A DNA stretch of 64,000 nucleotides from contig NZ_JQCF01000010.1 of assembly GCF_001438805.1 (NCBI RefSeq), positions 1-64,000 on the forward strand. Reading direction: 5' to 3'. Made by a program: the position numbers and the translations under genes. The notes beneath the pieces were generated by a model. The model was not told the DNA's origin and ran no database searches. It saw nothing but the letters and a program-made list of their open reading frames with translations. The DNA is from Companilactobacillus kimchiensis (lineage in GTDB: Bacteria; Bacillota; Bacilli; Lactobacillales; Lactobacillaceae). Position 1 is the stretch's first letter. Each line of letters begins with the position of its first letter. Shown in pieces: positions 23,662 through 33,558 of this stretch.

Positions 23662-25411
23662 TACTCAACCTCCCCTCAAGTTCAGCATTCTTAGCTTGTA
23701 AGTTAAAGGTATCAGCATACCAACCAGCTTGATTTAGTAGCTCTTGATGTGTTCCCTTTTCAACAATCGTGCCATCAGCCACTACAATAATTTCGTCAGC
23801 ATTTTCAACTGAACTCAAGCGACTGGCTGCGATAATGGTTGTTCCATGACGACGATTATCGGCAATTCTAGTTTCAATATTTCGTTCAGTTTTCGAATCA
23901 ACCGCTGACAAAGAATCATCCAGAATCAATAACTTTGGATCACTCAAAACTGCTCGAGCAATGGCTAAACGTTGTTTCTGACCACCAGATAAAGACACTC
24001 CTAATTCACCGACCTGGGTATCATAGCCATCAGACATCTGGCTAATATCGCCATCTAAGTCAGCAATGTGAGTAGCCGATTCAACCTGCTCCTCAGTTGC
24101 CTTAATATTGGCAAATCGCACATTGTTTCGAACATCAGTTGAAAACAAAAAATTAGTTTGTGGTACATAGCCAATCGTATCCAAATAGCTATTCAAATCA
24201 TATTTACGAATATCAATTTTACCGACATTAATGGCACCATCGTAATGATCAAAGTCACGCATCAATAGCCCAATAATGGTTGATTTACCACCACCAGTTG
24301 GACCAACGATACCCAACGTTTGACCAGCATTCAATTTGAAATGAACATTTCTTAAAGCTGTCGCCTGATCATCTGGATAATGGAATTTATCAATTGCAAA
24401 GTTGATCGAACCATTAGGAACTGTCGTAAATGCATTCTCAGTTTTAACTAAGGATGATTTTTCGGCTAATAATTCATCAATTCGGTCATAACTAGCTGAA
24501 CCACGTTCCAAAAGGTTAAACAAACTCCCGACAGCATACATTGGCCACATTAATTCAGCCATATAAGTGATGAAAGAAACTAATTGACCAATCGTAATCC
24601 GTTGATTTAATACCGCTAGACCACCAAAAATAATCGTTAAAGTATAAGAGATCCCCATAATCAACGTCGTTAGTGGATCAAACATTGCATCCAGACGATA
24701 TGAGCGTTTATTAGCTTTGATATTTTCATCAACGTACTTGTCAAAATCAGCTTCGTCTTCTTTTTCTTGTCCTAAAGCTTTTAAAACTTTAATACCAACG
24801 ATACTTTCCTGAGTTTTATTATTGATATTAGAAAAAGCTGCTTGTGAATCTTTAAAAGCTGTATGAATCTTGCCACCTAAGACATTTGCCATTAGCGCCA
24901 GTAATAACAATGGCAATACTGCCATTAAAGTTAACCGCCAATTAATAAACAAACCCATAGCTAAGATCATTGAGGTTCCCGTGATCAAGGAATCAGCCAA
25001 GGTTAAAATACCTGGACCTGCCACATCACGAACCGCATCAATATCATTAGTCGCATGAGCCATCAAATCACCTGTTCGCCATTTTTGATAAAAGGTGCTA
25101 TCCATTTTCATAAAATGCCGGAACAAACGACTCCGCAGTTCACGTTCCAGAACATAAGAACTACCATAGATCATTTTTTGCCATAAAAACCGTAATAAAT
25201 ATTGTAAAATGGCAACGACAAATAATATCGTCATATTTATAGCAAGATATCTAGTTGTCATATTTTTTTTACTGACCGTATCCACGATATTTCCAATAAT
25301 CCGTGGTGGTATCACATTACAAATTGCTACTAAAATCAGTGCGGTCACACCAATTAAATATTGTTTCCATTGGCGTTTAAAAAACCAACTTAATCGAGAA
25401 AAAATCCCCAT
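23651..25411 (-). CDS. ABC exporter half-transporter, degenerate-site subunit
   Basis: 586 residues from the ATG at 25411, which follows GGTGGTGAGATAATT; the frame continues upstream to 25489 without a ribosome binding site. Six membrane helices precede the NBD. Walker A is GPTGGGKST and the signature LSGGQKQR is canonical, but Walker B reads LLILDDS (Asp where Glu is catalytic) and the switch region is AASRLSSV with no His. It therefore supplies one degenerate nucleotide site of the heterodimer. First gene of the operon. Substrates are probably hydrophobic compounds or peptides. Confidence 0.92.
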   Translation of the reverse strand: MGIFSRLSWFFKRQWKQYLIGVTALILVAICNVIPPRIIGNIVDTVSKKNMTTRYLAINMTILFVVAILQYLLRFLWQKMIYGSSYVLERELRSRLFRHFMKMDSTFYQKWRTGDLMAHATNDIDAVRDVAGPGILTLADSLITGTSMILAMGLFINWRLTLMAVLPLLLLALMANVLGGKIHTAFKDSQAAFSNINNKTQESIVGIKVLKALGQEKEDEADFDKYVDENIKANKRSYRLDAMFDPLTTLIMGISYTLTIIFGGLAVLNQRITIGQLVSFITYMAELMWPMYAVGSLFNLLERGSASYDRIDELLAEKSSLVKTENAFTTVPNGSINFAIDKFHYPDDQATALRNVHFKLNAGQTLGIVGPTGGGKSTIIGLLMRDFDHYDGAINVGKIDIRKYDLNSYLDTIGYVPQTNFLFSTDVRNNVRFANIKATEEQVESATHIADLDGDISQMSDGYDTQVGELGVSLSGGQKQRLAIARAVLSDPKLLILDDSLSAVDSKTERNIETRIADNRRHGTTIIAASRLSSVENADEIIVVADGTIVEKGTHQELLNQAGWYADTFNLQAKNAELEGRLSNEK

Positions 25412-25543
25412 AATTATCTCACCACCTAAAATCCCTATCATAACTTTGATAACAACTTTACACCCTAGAGTAGACTTTAACTCAAGCAAAAGGTCTCAGT
25501 TTTTTTAATGAAAACGGCTACATAGTGAATGATTTTTTTAAAC

Positions 25544-25605
25544 AAAAAAGGTTCCCTCTTATCTTACGGATTTTTCCTGTTTGTAAGATAGCAGAGAATC
25601 TTTTA
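25544..25605 (-). terminator. Terminator downstream of the DUF2255 gene
   Basis: Long stem built from ATCTTAC with GTAAGAT plus outer GAG/CTC and AAGATT/GGTT pairs; the minus strand then runs into TTTTTTGTTT. It isolates the ABC operon from the genes upstream. Confidence 0.7.
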
Positions 25606-25735
25606 TCAATCAGTTAGCTTAAATATTTTGGTAGGAATACGTAATTTTATCAATAGTTGCAGATAAAAAGCCTTAAATTTCTTCACCAACTGCAGCATTA
25701 TCATCATCAAGTAGTGTCACATCCCTGAATCTAAT

Positions 25736-26116
25736 CTATCTAGGAATGATCTCAATTGTAGAGCTTTGTGGTCCTGCTTGAACCATTGGTGATAAATAAG
25801 AACTCCCCTTATACTTTTCTTCGTAACCTTGATCAACTAAAGCATTAACTCTATCATCATTAAGTTTTTCAAAAGTTACTTCATGATTTGATCCATCTAA
25901 AAAAATTCTACCGGCTTTTTGCTTGATTGCTGAATTATACCAGCGAGAATTTTGACCATTCCAAGCCCTGATAAATAATCTACCATCTGTTACTACTGAC
26001 CAGATCCATGTTGGTGTTCCATAAGTTTTTCCATCATCATAAAATGGTGAAACTTGAAAATCATCGGCCTTTGAAAAATTTTGAAGCTGTTCTGCCGTCC
26101 ATGTTTTTTTGTTCAT
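25736..26116 (-). CDS. DUF2255 family protein
   Basis: 126 residues, soluble. It begins WTAEQLQNFSKADDFQVSPF and has WIWSVVTDGRLFIRAWNG with a WYN motif, typical of DUF2255, whose split-barrel-like fold resembles F420/FMN-binding nitroreductase proteins. The biochemical role is unknown. It lies downstream of the SDR and MFS genes on the same strand, 135 bp after the SDR, so it may be part of the LysR-controlled locus or separately expressed. An in-frame open stretch of 18 codons follows the stop. Confidence 0.75.
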   Translation of the reverse strand: MNKKTWTAEQLQNFSKADDFQVSPFYDDGKTYGTPTWIWSVVTDGRLFIRAWNGQNSRWYNSAIKQKAGRIFLDGSNHEVTFEKLNDDRVNALVDQGYEEKYKGSSYLSPMVQAGPQSSTIEIIPR

Positions 26117-26251
26117 AATATTTCTCCCAATTATTAAGGTCTATTTGTTTTCGACTTATATGCTATAGAATAAAGTTCAATTACTTTAATAGCTAATACT
26201 TATAATGCATTTAAAACTATACAAAAATGTAATAATAGCGACTAACCTTGA

Positions 26252-26995
26252 TTACCAAGGTTGATTTGTTGGTCCAACGGTAAACTCACTAACATTTGTG
26301 TCATCAGGTTGATCAATTGCAAAGGCTACAACATTTGCAACTCTAGAAGGACTAATTTGGTATTTATCATAATTAGCTTGCATTGCTTTTGCTGCATCGG
26401 GGTCAGTGATCGTATCCAATAATTCGGTATGAATTGCTGCAGGGTAAATTGTAGCTGTTCGAATATTACTGTTTGCTTGAGCCGATTCCATTCTCAAAAC
26501 TTCCATTAAATCACGAACCGCATGTTTGGTTGCACCATAGACACCAACCCCAGGATATGGCTTTAAACCTGCAACTGATGAAGTAGTAATAATGTGACCA
26601 CCGTTTTGTTCTTTGAAAGTTGGCATAACTGCTGCAATGCCATTTAAAACACCCTTGATGTTGACATCCACAGTCTTGTTCCATTCGTCAGTCTTCAACT
26701 TATCAATTTCAGAACTTGGCATTAAACCGGCATTCAAGAAAATAACATCAACTTTGCCAAATTCCTTTTTAGCAGCTTCGACTAAGGCTTTACTGTCATC
26801 AGGATTGACAACATCAGTAATTTTGTAAATTGCTTCTCCACCGTTTTCCTTGATTTTATTCACAATTTGCTGAAGCTTGTCTTCACGACGTGCTCCCAAA
26901 ACTAATTTGGCACCCTTACTAGCTAATAACATAGCTGTTGCTGCTCCAATACCACTTGATGCTCCTGTAATAACTACTACTTTATTTTTAATCAT
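26252..26995 (-). CDS. Short-chain dehydrogenase/reductase
   Basis: 247 residues, classical SDR. The cofactor site is TGASSGIG (residues 10-17), NAG appears in FLNAGLMP, the catalytic Ser is in TTSSVAGLK, and Tyr/Lys in YGATKHA. An arginine after the second strand (GARREDK) suggests NADP(H). Homologues reduce small ketones or aldehydes; the substrate is not deducible. It starts 12 bp after the MFS stop in the same operon. Confidence 0.92.
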   Translation of the reverse strand: MIKNKVVVITGASSGIGAATAMLLASKGAKLVLGARREDKLQQIVNKIKENGGEAIYKITDVVNPDDSKALVEAAKKEFGKVDVIFLNAGLMPSSEIDKLKTDEWNKTVDVNIKGVLNGIAAVMPTFKEQNGGHIITTSSVAGLKPYPGVGVYGATKHAVRDLMEVLRMESAQANSNIRTATIYPAAIHTELLDTITDPDAAKAMQANYDKYQISPSRVANVVAFAIDQPDDTNVSEFTVGPTNQPW

Positions 26996-27007
26996 ATTTA
27001 TGATCTC

Positions 27008-28201
27008 CTATTTAATTTGACTTTCTATTTCATTTAATTCACTGTGAACCATTTTATTTCTTACTAAAATTACTGCAAAAGTTACTAATAACATGACAAT
27101 TCCACCAATTGGCAACATTATCAATCCGCTTGAACTCAGCAGGATACCTCCGACACTAGTACCGATGGTCGTTCCGACATTTCCTAATGAGATGAATAAT
27201 CCATTTGCAAGGTCCAAACTCTCTGGAATTGCCGCAGAAATCAAGTATTGTTGGATATTGTTACCAATTCCGTAAATCATTCCCCAAAGGAGAATAACTG
27301 GGAACATTAATAATGTTGATTGTGCTAAGGCGATAATTAATAAATAAACAACGATCATTAAAAATGGATAGATGATTACTAATTTACGCGGTGCACGTGA
27401 TAGCACATTTCCAGCTATTAAGTTTCCGACGATACTCATTAAACCAAAAATGAATAATGCCAAACTCAATTGAGTCGCTGAAAAGTTACTTAATTGAGAT
27501 AATAAATCTGAAACATATCCGTAGACAACGAACAAAACACTACCAATTAAAATTGTGCCTGCGCCAGATACCCAAAGTGATTGTTTAACTAGAACCTGTT
27601 GCACACTAGCTTTTTCTTTATCCTCAGTAGACGTAGTTTCTTTTGTATCTTGCTTTGGAAGAAGAAAGTAATTCAAAACCAAAGCGGCTAAACTGACCAA
27701 GGCGAAAAAATACATTGCTGCTGAATATGAAACGTTATTGGCAATCAACGTTGTAATCGGAGTACCTAAAACTGTACCAGCACTAACACCGATCATTACT
27801 CTTGAAACTGCTTTAGAAGCCTCACCCATATCTGAAACTTCAGCGGCAATCGTAAATGCCAATGAACAATAAACTGGATGCAATACTGCTGGTAGTAATC
27901 TGAAGAATAATGCCAATCCAAAGTTCGTAACTAAGCCACCCAAGATATTTGAAACGACGAATAATAACAACGTGGCCAGCATTATTTTTCTGCGATTAAT
28001 TTTTCTGACAATAATTGGCATAATTGAACCGAAGATTGCAACTATCAAGGCAAACATACTGACGAACAATCCTGATGTAGCAGTTGACACTCCAAATCGT
28101 TGACTAATAATAGGTAAAATTCCTAAAATACCTACTTCAGTGTTCAAAATACTAAAAGTACCTATTGCTAATGTAAGAATCAATAATTTTTTATTTCTCA
28201 T
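27008..28201 (-). CDS. MFS transporter, DHA1 (arabinose-efflux-like) family
   Basis: 397 residues from the ATG at 28201, behind AGAGGTCTTAT; the frame runs to 28273 without a binding site. Twelve helices, with the helix 2-3 loop MPIIVRKINRRKIMLA in motif A position and a run of RFFLRLLPAVLHPVYCS-like residues after helix 4 (actual FFRLLPAVLHPVYCSLAF). It resembles AraJ/YdhP-type exporters, whose substrates range from sugars to drugs. Cotranscribed with the SDR and divergent from a LysR gene, its probable regulator. Confidence 0.85.
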   Translation of the reverse strand: MRNKKLLILTLAIGTFSILNTEVGILGILPIISQRFGVSTATSGLFVSMFALIVAIFGSIMPIIVRKINRRKIMLATLLLFVVSNILGGLVTNFGLALFFRLLPAVLHPVYCSLAFTIAAEVSDMGEASKAVSRVMIGVSAGTVLGTPITTLIANNVSYSAAMYFFALVSLAALVLNYFLLPKQDTKETTSTEDKEKASVQQVLVKQSLWVSGAGTILIGSVLFVVYGYVSDLLSQLSNFSATQLSLALFIFGLMSIVGNLIAGNVLSRAPRKLVIIYPFLMIVVYLLIIALAQSTLLMFPVILLWGMIYGIGNNIQQYLISAAIPESLDLANGLFISLGNVGTTIGTSVGGILLSSSGLIMLPIGGIVMLLVTFAVILVRNKMVHSELNEIESQIK

Positions 28202-28371
28202 ATAAGACCTCTTTTTTCTATGTGATTTATGTAAACTCATAAAATATCTATTTTGACTGTTTGACAACGTCATGTCTTAATCAATGACATTAGTATAAAA
28301 CCTAATTTTGCACTTGAAAATTTACTATTTTGAATGCTAGTATAAATACAATTAATACTGGAGGCTTGATG

Positions 28372-29238
28372 ATGATTGACTTTTATTTATTAGAAGCATT
28401 AGTGACATTCGATGAATATGGAACCCTTGCTAAAGCAGCCGAACACTTGGGTGTTACTCAACCGGCATTGACTCACGCCCTGAAAAACCTCGAGGAAAAA
28501 TTGAGTGTACAACTATTCGATCGTAAGCCTAACCGACTTTACTTAACTGACACCGGTAAATATGCTGTTCAACAGGCCAAAAGAGTGATTGCTGCCAATT
28601 ACAAATTCACCGATAAAGTCAAACTCTTTGAGCAGAATCAATCAACTATCACTATCGGAGCAAATGCTCCAGGTCCACTGATAGTTATCCGCTCATTACA
28701 TCTGGAGAATCTTGTCGTTCAAGATGAACACGTTCAGCAGGATTTTGAAAAAGTACTTACTGAAGAACAATTAACTTGTCTATTAACAAATGAACCTTTA
28801 AACACTACCGAGATAAACTCAATTTTTCTTGGTAGTGAAAGAATGGCTGTCAACTTAACATCTGATAACAACCTAGCTAAAATTGAATCACTAAAATTTG
28901 CTGATTTAGCTGGTAATACTTTTCTATGCCCACAAGAAATAGGTTTTTGGAAGGATATCTATGAATCACAAATCCCTAATGGCAAATTTATCTATCAGGA
29001 CCAATCAGCTGAATATAAGGAACTACTAAACTTTTCAAGTCTGCCATTTTTCACAACAAATCTAACTAAACTGGATCCTAACTGGGGTGATAATCTGCCT
29101 AATAATCGTGTATTTAAACCCTTAACGGATGTATCGGCGAATCAAACCTTTTACATTAGCTTCTTGAAACGTAATCAAAATAGATTAAAATCATTAATTC
29201 AAAAGGCTCAGGATCAATGGTCAACAGTTGATTTTTAA
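28372..29238 (+). CDS. LysR-family regulator
   Basis: 289 residues from the second of two adjacent ATGs, seven bases after GGAGG. The winged HTH is clear at residues 1-60 (LLEALVTFDEYGTLAKAAEH, VTQPALTHALKNLEEKL). The effector domain is shorter and more divergent than usual. Divergent from the MFS-SDR genes, the usual arrangement for a LysR activator and its target. A T-N11-A site is likely in the 170-bp gap, but I cannot place it with confidence. Confidence 0.9.
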   Translation: MIDFYLLEALVTFDEYGTLAKAAEHLGVTQPALTHALKNLEEKLSVQLFDRKPNRLYLTDTGKYAVQQAKRVIAANYKFTDKVKLFEQNQSTITIGANAPGPLIVIRSLHLENLVVQDEHVQQDFEKVLTEEQLTCLLTNEPLNTTEINSIFLGSERMAVNLTSDNNLAKIESLKFADLAGNTFLCPQEIGFWKDIYESQIPNGKFIYQDQSAEYKELLNFSSLPFFTTNLTKLDPNWGDNLPNNRVFKPLTDVSANQTFYISFLKRNQNRLKSLIQKAQDQWSTVDF

Positions 29239-29263
29239 CTCTAAAAACTTCTAATATTTAGAC

Positions 29264-29311
29264 AAAAAAAGAGTATTACCTGCATTTAACACACAGGTAA
29301 TACTCTTTTTT
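29264..29311. terminator. Bidirectional intrinsic terminator
   Basis: AAAAGAGTATTACCTG pairs perfectly with CAGGTAATACTCTTTT around an 11-base loop, between convergent lysR and lactate oxidase genes. Confidence 0.9.
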
Positions 29312-29373
29312 AAACATATTTTATTAAATATAATAATTTCAAAACATAAAACTAACACCTTAACTATCGAATA

Positions 29374-30474
29374 TTAATAGTACAAATCAGTATTTTTAAC
29401 ATCATTGATAGTCTTAGTACCAGCGAGTTGCATAGTAATTGATAGTTCCATATTTAGATGTTCGATCACATCAGTAACACCTTGAGCACCACCGAGGTTC
29501 AAACCATAAATAATTGGACGACCAACAGCAACCAAATCAGCACCACTAGCTAAAGCCTTGAAGACATGTTCTCCACGTCTAACACCACTATCAAAGATAA
29601 CGGGAACACGTTTATCAACACGATCAGCGATATCAGGTAGGATATCAAATGATGCTGGAGCACCATCTAATTGTCTACCACCATGGTTTGAAACCCAGAT
29701 ACCATCAGCACCGAATTCAATTGCTAAATCAGCATCATCAGGTGATTGGATACCCTTAACAATAACAGGAAGCCCTGACATATCTTTGATCTTTTGAATA
29801 TCTGAAGGTACGATTCCTTGTTTGGCAGCAGCGTAAATTTCACCGATACCCTTACCTTCACCATCGCCTTCAGAATAAGCAGCTAAATTAGGCATTGGAA
29901 GTGGGAATTGGAACTTGTTGATAACGTCCTCTTCACGATAACCACCTAAAGTTGAATCAACAGTCAAGACAATAGCCTTAACACCGGCTTTAACAGCCTT
30001 ATTAATCAAAAATTCATTAAATTTATCATCTTTACTCATATACAATTGGAAAAATTGTGGTGCATCAGGAGCAGCAGCGGCACCATCTTCTAAAGAAGTG
30101 CTTCCATAAGTACTCATTGAGAAAATTGAGCCGGCAGCAGCAACACCCTTAGCAGTATCCTTTTCCCCATTAGCATGGGCTAATCCTTGGGCAGCTGATG
30201 GTGATTCAATAATAGGAGTCTTCAAAGCAATATCCCACAAATTAGTGCTTAAATCAGCGTGGTCAATTCCTTGTAAAACACGGGGCATGATTTTAGCTTT
30301 ATTGAAGGCAGCAGTATTTTCTTTCATGGTATATTCATCTTCAGCACCACCACGGATATAACCAAAAGCCCCCTTCTCATTACTCATATGATCTTTAACA
30401 CGAGCCTCAAGACCAGCAATATTTACAATTTCAACATGGTTCTCAGCTGTACTTGCTTCATACTTTTTCTTCAT
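29374..30474 (-). CDS. lox: L-lactate oxidase
   Basis: 366 residues, FMN-dependent alpha-hydroxy acid oxidase: L-lactate plus oxygen gives pyruvate and hydrogen peroxide. Landmarks are IESPSAAQGLAHANGE near residue 90, TVDSTLGGYREEDV, VIVKGIQSPDDA with the FMN lysine, and VSNHGGRQLDG with catalytic His264 and Arg267. The sequence follows the Aerococcus-type lactate oxidase more than glycolate oxidase or lactate monooxygenase. It would let the cell recycle its own lactate in air at the cost of making peroxide. Monocistronic, starting behind AAAAGGACGGGATTTG. Confidence 0.9.
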   Translation of the reverse strand: MKKKYEASTAENHVEIVNIAGLEARVKDHMSNEKGAFGYIRGGAEDEYTMKENTAAFNKAKIMPRVLQGIDHADLSTNLWDIALKTPIIESPSAAQGLAHANGEKDTAKGVAAAGSIFSMSTYGSTSLEDGAAAAPDAPQFFQLYMSKDDKFNEFLINKAVKAGVKAIVLTVDSTLGGYREEDVINKFQFPLPMPNLAAYSEGDGEGKGIGEIYAAAKQGIVPSDIQKIKDMSGLPVIVKGIQSPDDADLAIEFGADGIWVSNHGGRQLDGAPASFDILPDIADRVDKRVPVIFDSGVRRGEHVFKALASGADLVAVGRPIIYGLNLGGAQGVTDVIEHLNMELSITMQLAGTKTINDVKNTDLYY

Positions 30475-30650
30475 TACAAATCCCGTCCTTTTAAGGTTAT
30501 TTATTCAACAAAGATTAGTCTAACCTACCTTGCCAAAATATGCTGAGATTTGTTCCGGAATTATCAATTTGTTTTTCAATATTCATGAAATAATTTATTT
30601 TATATTAATGACCTAAAATGTTAAAAAAAATAACTGGTAATTTAAATTTT

Positions 30651-31262
30651 TTAACTACCTAAGATATTACTCAAACGAAGATAAGCGATAAAGTGAAATC
30701 CGATACCTGCTAGTAAAAAGATTGCCCCTAATGGGATCGAAAAAATTGAGGCAAGTATCGCCAAAACATAAAGTGACATACTGACTAACGGATCAAAACG
30801 GTTTTTATCAGATTCAGATTTGAGCATAGCATCAGATTGCAGTTCCGGATGTCGAGCAATATAACGATATAGAATATGAAACATGGCCGAAATAACCAAA
30901 GCCACTAAATCATAAGCGATAAAGGCTACTCTAATATCATTCGTGTTCCCCATGCTTAATGTATCAGCGACTAAAGCCATTGGATAATTAATTAAGGTGA
31001 TACTAAATAACATCAACAAATTGATCAAATTCAAATTACGATCAATTGCCTTCAAAGCATTAAAATAATCATGATGAAATAACCATAACGTGCCAACATA
31101 AAAATAAGAAACTACATATGCTACCAAAATGGGCCATTGATGGATCATTGCTGTTAATAAATGACCAGTTTTAAATGCTGGAACAGTGAATTCCAATACC
31201 AAAATAGTAATCAGAATGGCAAATACTCCATCACTAAAAGCCAGCAATCGATCTTTCGTCAT
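30651..31262 (-). CDS. TMEM175-family potassium channel protein
   Basis: 203 residues, six hydrophobic segments. The family signature RxxxFSDxVxAI is present at the start of helix 1 (Arg5, Phe9-Ser10-Asp11 in RLLAFSDGVFAILITIL). Prokaryotic members form tetrameric potassium-permeable channels. It is cotranscribed with the CPA2 antiporter ending 11 bp upstream, so this pair may serve ion or pH balance. A truncated relative is at 58569-58652. Confidence 0.88.
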   Translation of the reverse strand: MTKDRLLAFSDGVFAILITILVLEFTVPAFKTGHLLTAMIHQWPILVAYVVSYFYVGTLWLFHHDYFNALKAIDRNLNLINLLMLFSITLINYPMALVADTLSMGNTNDIRVAFIAYDLVALVISAMFHILYRYIARHPELQSDAMLKSESDKNRFDPLVSMSLYVLAILASIFSIPLGAIFLLAGIGFHFIAYLRLSNILGS

Positions 31263-31273
31263 CTTAATCCCCC

Positions 31274-32428
31274 CTATTCCTCAGTTTTCAAAATTTTATT
31301 AAATAGAATCGGACAAACTAAACAAGTAATAATGGCTGCTAACGTGATTGCCCCTGATTGAGCCATGCTGATCAATTTAAGATTCCGACCAACTTGTAAA
31401 ATTGGCAAAACCAAAGTAATCGTTGTGGCTGTCACAATTGAAGCCCCTGCAGCGTATCTTCTACCAAATCGTTTGCGAAAAACAAAATAAACAATTGCTT
31501 TAGATAATATAAAGGCCATTAGAAATATTGGAATCAATAATACAGCATCCCAATTCGTAAATAAGGTCCGCAAGTTTAAATTAACTCCTGTTGTAATAAA
31601 GAAAACTGGAATAAAGAAGCCATATCCAATCGAGCTTAATTTATCCTCTGTATCTGGTTTGGGTTTGAGCAATTTCATCACTGCCCCTGCCAAAAAAGCC
31701 CCCAAAATACTTTCAGCACCAATTTGTTCAGCGAAAGTCACTAACGTAAATATCAAAAAGAATGCTAATCTAATATCCAATTGTGTCGTCGCTTTGTCGA
31801 TTTTATCAAAGAAGACGTAAATCCGATTAAACCGATGCAACAAAATAATAGCAATAATAAAAATCACTGGTAATCCTAAGACTGAAATGTAATGACGTTG
31901 TTGAACCGCTGAGTATATCGTCAAGGCTACTAACGGAATGAACTCTCCAAAAGCCGACGTTAATAAAATCGTTTGCCCATAATTAGTCTGTAACAGACCG
32001 ACTTCTTTTAATAAAGATATAATTACACCTAATGCAATGGTACTGAAAAGAATTACTGCTAAAACAAAATCAGTAAAGATGCCTGTTAAATAAAGAACTC
32101 CACTCAACAATATCGACATAAATAAAATTGTCATAAACCCAGTGAACGAAGTTCCTAACGGTGAATAAATTGTTTTATCTTTTTTAGGCTCCAATAATGA
32201 AAAGTCAATCTCCATTCCACCTAAGAAAATTAAAATTATCACACCTAAATTAGCTATATACTGCACGCTGGTATCAGGACGAGCAATGTTTAAACCAGTT
32301 TTGCCAATAACGATTCCCATTAATATTTCCGATATGGCAGTTGGCATCCGTTGAATGTGAAATCTAGCCGTGATCAGTGGCGTTATCAATGCCGCAAATA
32401 ATATAATGATCAATGAAAATTTTTCCAT
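31274..32428 (-). CDS. CPA2-family cation:proton antiporter
   Basis: 384 residues from the ATG at 32428 (AAGGGGATAATT upstream). About 12 helices. The paired-charge region is seen in ILIFLGGMEIDFSLLEPKK and the half-helix in LIILFAALITPLITARFH. The late FAEQIGAESILGAFLAGAVM contains the usual LGAFLAG motif. There is no TrkA-N or RCK domain, so it belongs to the short KefB/NapA-like group. Exchange of sodium or potassium for protons is expected. First gene of a two-gene operon with the TMEM175 channel. Confidence 0.88.
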   Translation of the reverse strand: MEKFSLIIILFAALITPLITARFHIQRMPTAISEILMGIVIGKTGLNIARPDTSVQYIANLGVIILIFLGGMEIDFSLLEPKKDKTIYSPLGTSFTGFMTILFMSILLSGVLYLTGIFTDFVLAVILFSTIALGVIISLLKEVGLLQTNYGQTILLTSAFGEFIPLVALTIYSAVQQRHYISVLGLPVIFIIAIILLHRFNRIYVFFDKIDKATTQLDIRLAFFLIFTLVTFAEQIGAESILGAFLAGAVMKLLKPKPDTEDKLSSIGYGFFIPVFFITTGVNLNLRTLFTNWDAVLLIPIFLMAFILSKAIVYFVFRKRFGRRYAAGASIVTATTITLVLPILQVGRNLKLISMAQSGAITLAAIITCLVCPILFNKILKTEE

Positions 32429-32507
32429 AATTATCCCCTTAATAATTTGATAATATAACAATTTAGTAAATATTAGTAATCAAAGCCCTTTAACTATTGA
32501 TTGCAAA

Positions 32508-32538
32508 CAAAAAGCCGGTAAAATCACCGACTTTTTTA
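32508..32538 (-). terminator. Intrinsic terminator of the MDR oxidoreductase gene
   Basis: AAAAGTCGGTG pairs with ACCGGCTTTT on the minus strand, overlapping the stop codon, then TTTTTG. Confidence 0.75.
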
Positions 32539-33486
32539 ATTGATCACAACTACTTTCCCGAAACTGTGATTGCTCTCTAAATATTTATGTGCCTCTCTGA
32601 TCTCAGTTAATTTATAAACCTTAGTTGGTTTTACATTAACATTATATTTCTTGATATAATCCAACATTTCATTCAATTTAGCACTAGTAACTTCACCAGA
32701 TGACAACGAGGTCAAATAGGCTCCATTATGAATATCCCCGATGGGGTCAAATCCATCCATATACCATTGGCCACCAAGTTCGCCGGTATTGCAGACGATA
32801 CCACTTGGAGCAACGTGATTAAACGTATCCTTCAATGTGGCTGGACCAACCAATTCTAAGACCTTATTAAACATTTTCTTAGTCTTTAATTTGCCGTCTT
32901 TATCTTTAACTACAGCATCATAACCAGCATCGAGCAACATAGTTTCCTTTTGCATACTCCTAGCTGAAGCTGTGACTTTAACATTGGGATATTTAGCCTT
33001 GATCAATCTCAAGGTCGCAATCCCGACACCACTAGCACCTGAACGGATCAAAACTTTATCATCAGCTTGAAGATTCATTGTTTTTAAAGAACCATAAGCA
33101 GTATAAAACGTTTCAGGTACAGCCGCTAAATCCGTCCAATCAAGCTTTGTTTCAACTGGATAAATTTGTTCATTAGGCAATAAAACAAATTCCGCATATG
33201 AACCATCGAATGCTCGACCCATTTCGCCCATGATTGAAATAATTTTTTGACCTTTTTCCAATTTATCACTGGTACTCTTTTCGACTACACCAACACATTC
33301 AATTCCCAAGATACGTGGAAACTTCACACTAGGAGATTTGCCTTCACGAGTAAAAATTTCTGAATGATTGATTCCAAAACCTTTGACCTTGATCAATGAC
33401 CAACCTGGTTTAACTTTTGGAGTTGGTACCTCTTTATATTTTAAAGCTTTGGGGCCACCAGCCTTTTTAATAACAACTGCTTTCAT
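32536..33486 (-). CDS. Zinc-free medium-chain alcohol dehydrogenase / quinone oxidoreductase-like
   Basis: 316 residues from the ATG at 33486, eight bases after GGAG; an in-frame GTG three codons earlier is less well placed. N-terminal GroES-like domain with GFGINHSEIF, then a Rossmann domain with SGASGVGIATLRL. The catalytic zinc cysteines of classical alcohol dehydrogenases are missing, which fits the NADPH:quinone oxidoreductase branch. Probable NADPH-dependent reduction of quinones or enones. Monocistronic. Confidence 0.87.
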   Translation of the reverse strand: MKAVVIKKAGGPKALKYKEVPTPKVKPGWSLIKVKGFGINHSEIFTREGKSPSVKFPRILGIECVGVVEKSTSDKLEKGQKIISIMGEMGRAFDGSYAEFVLLPNEQIYPVETKLDWTDLAAVPETFYTAYGSLKTMNLQADDKVLIRSGASGVGIATLRLIKAKYPNVKVTASARSMQKETMLLDAGYDAVVKDKDGKLKTKKMFNKVLELVGPATLKDTFNHVAPSGIVCNTGELGGQWYMDGFDPIGDIHNGAYLTSLSSGEVTSAKLNEMLDYIKKYNVNVKPTKVYKLTEIREAHKYLESNHSFGKVVVIN

Positions 33487-33558
33487 ATTCTTCACTCCAA
33501 ACTAAATAAACTCATATTAATTATATGATAAATCCTAAAAAAGTACCCATAATTGGTT

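Noticed and set aside
25683-25735. In-frame continuation after the DUF2255 stop codon (18 codons, ending DDDNAAVGEEI)
   Set aside because: Could suggest stop read-through, but the DUF2255 protein is already full length and the extension has no recognisable domain, so chance or a gene fossil is likelier.
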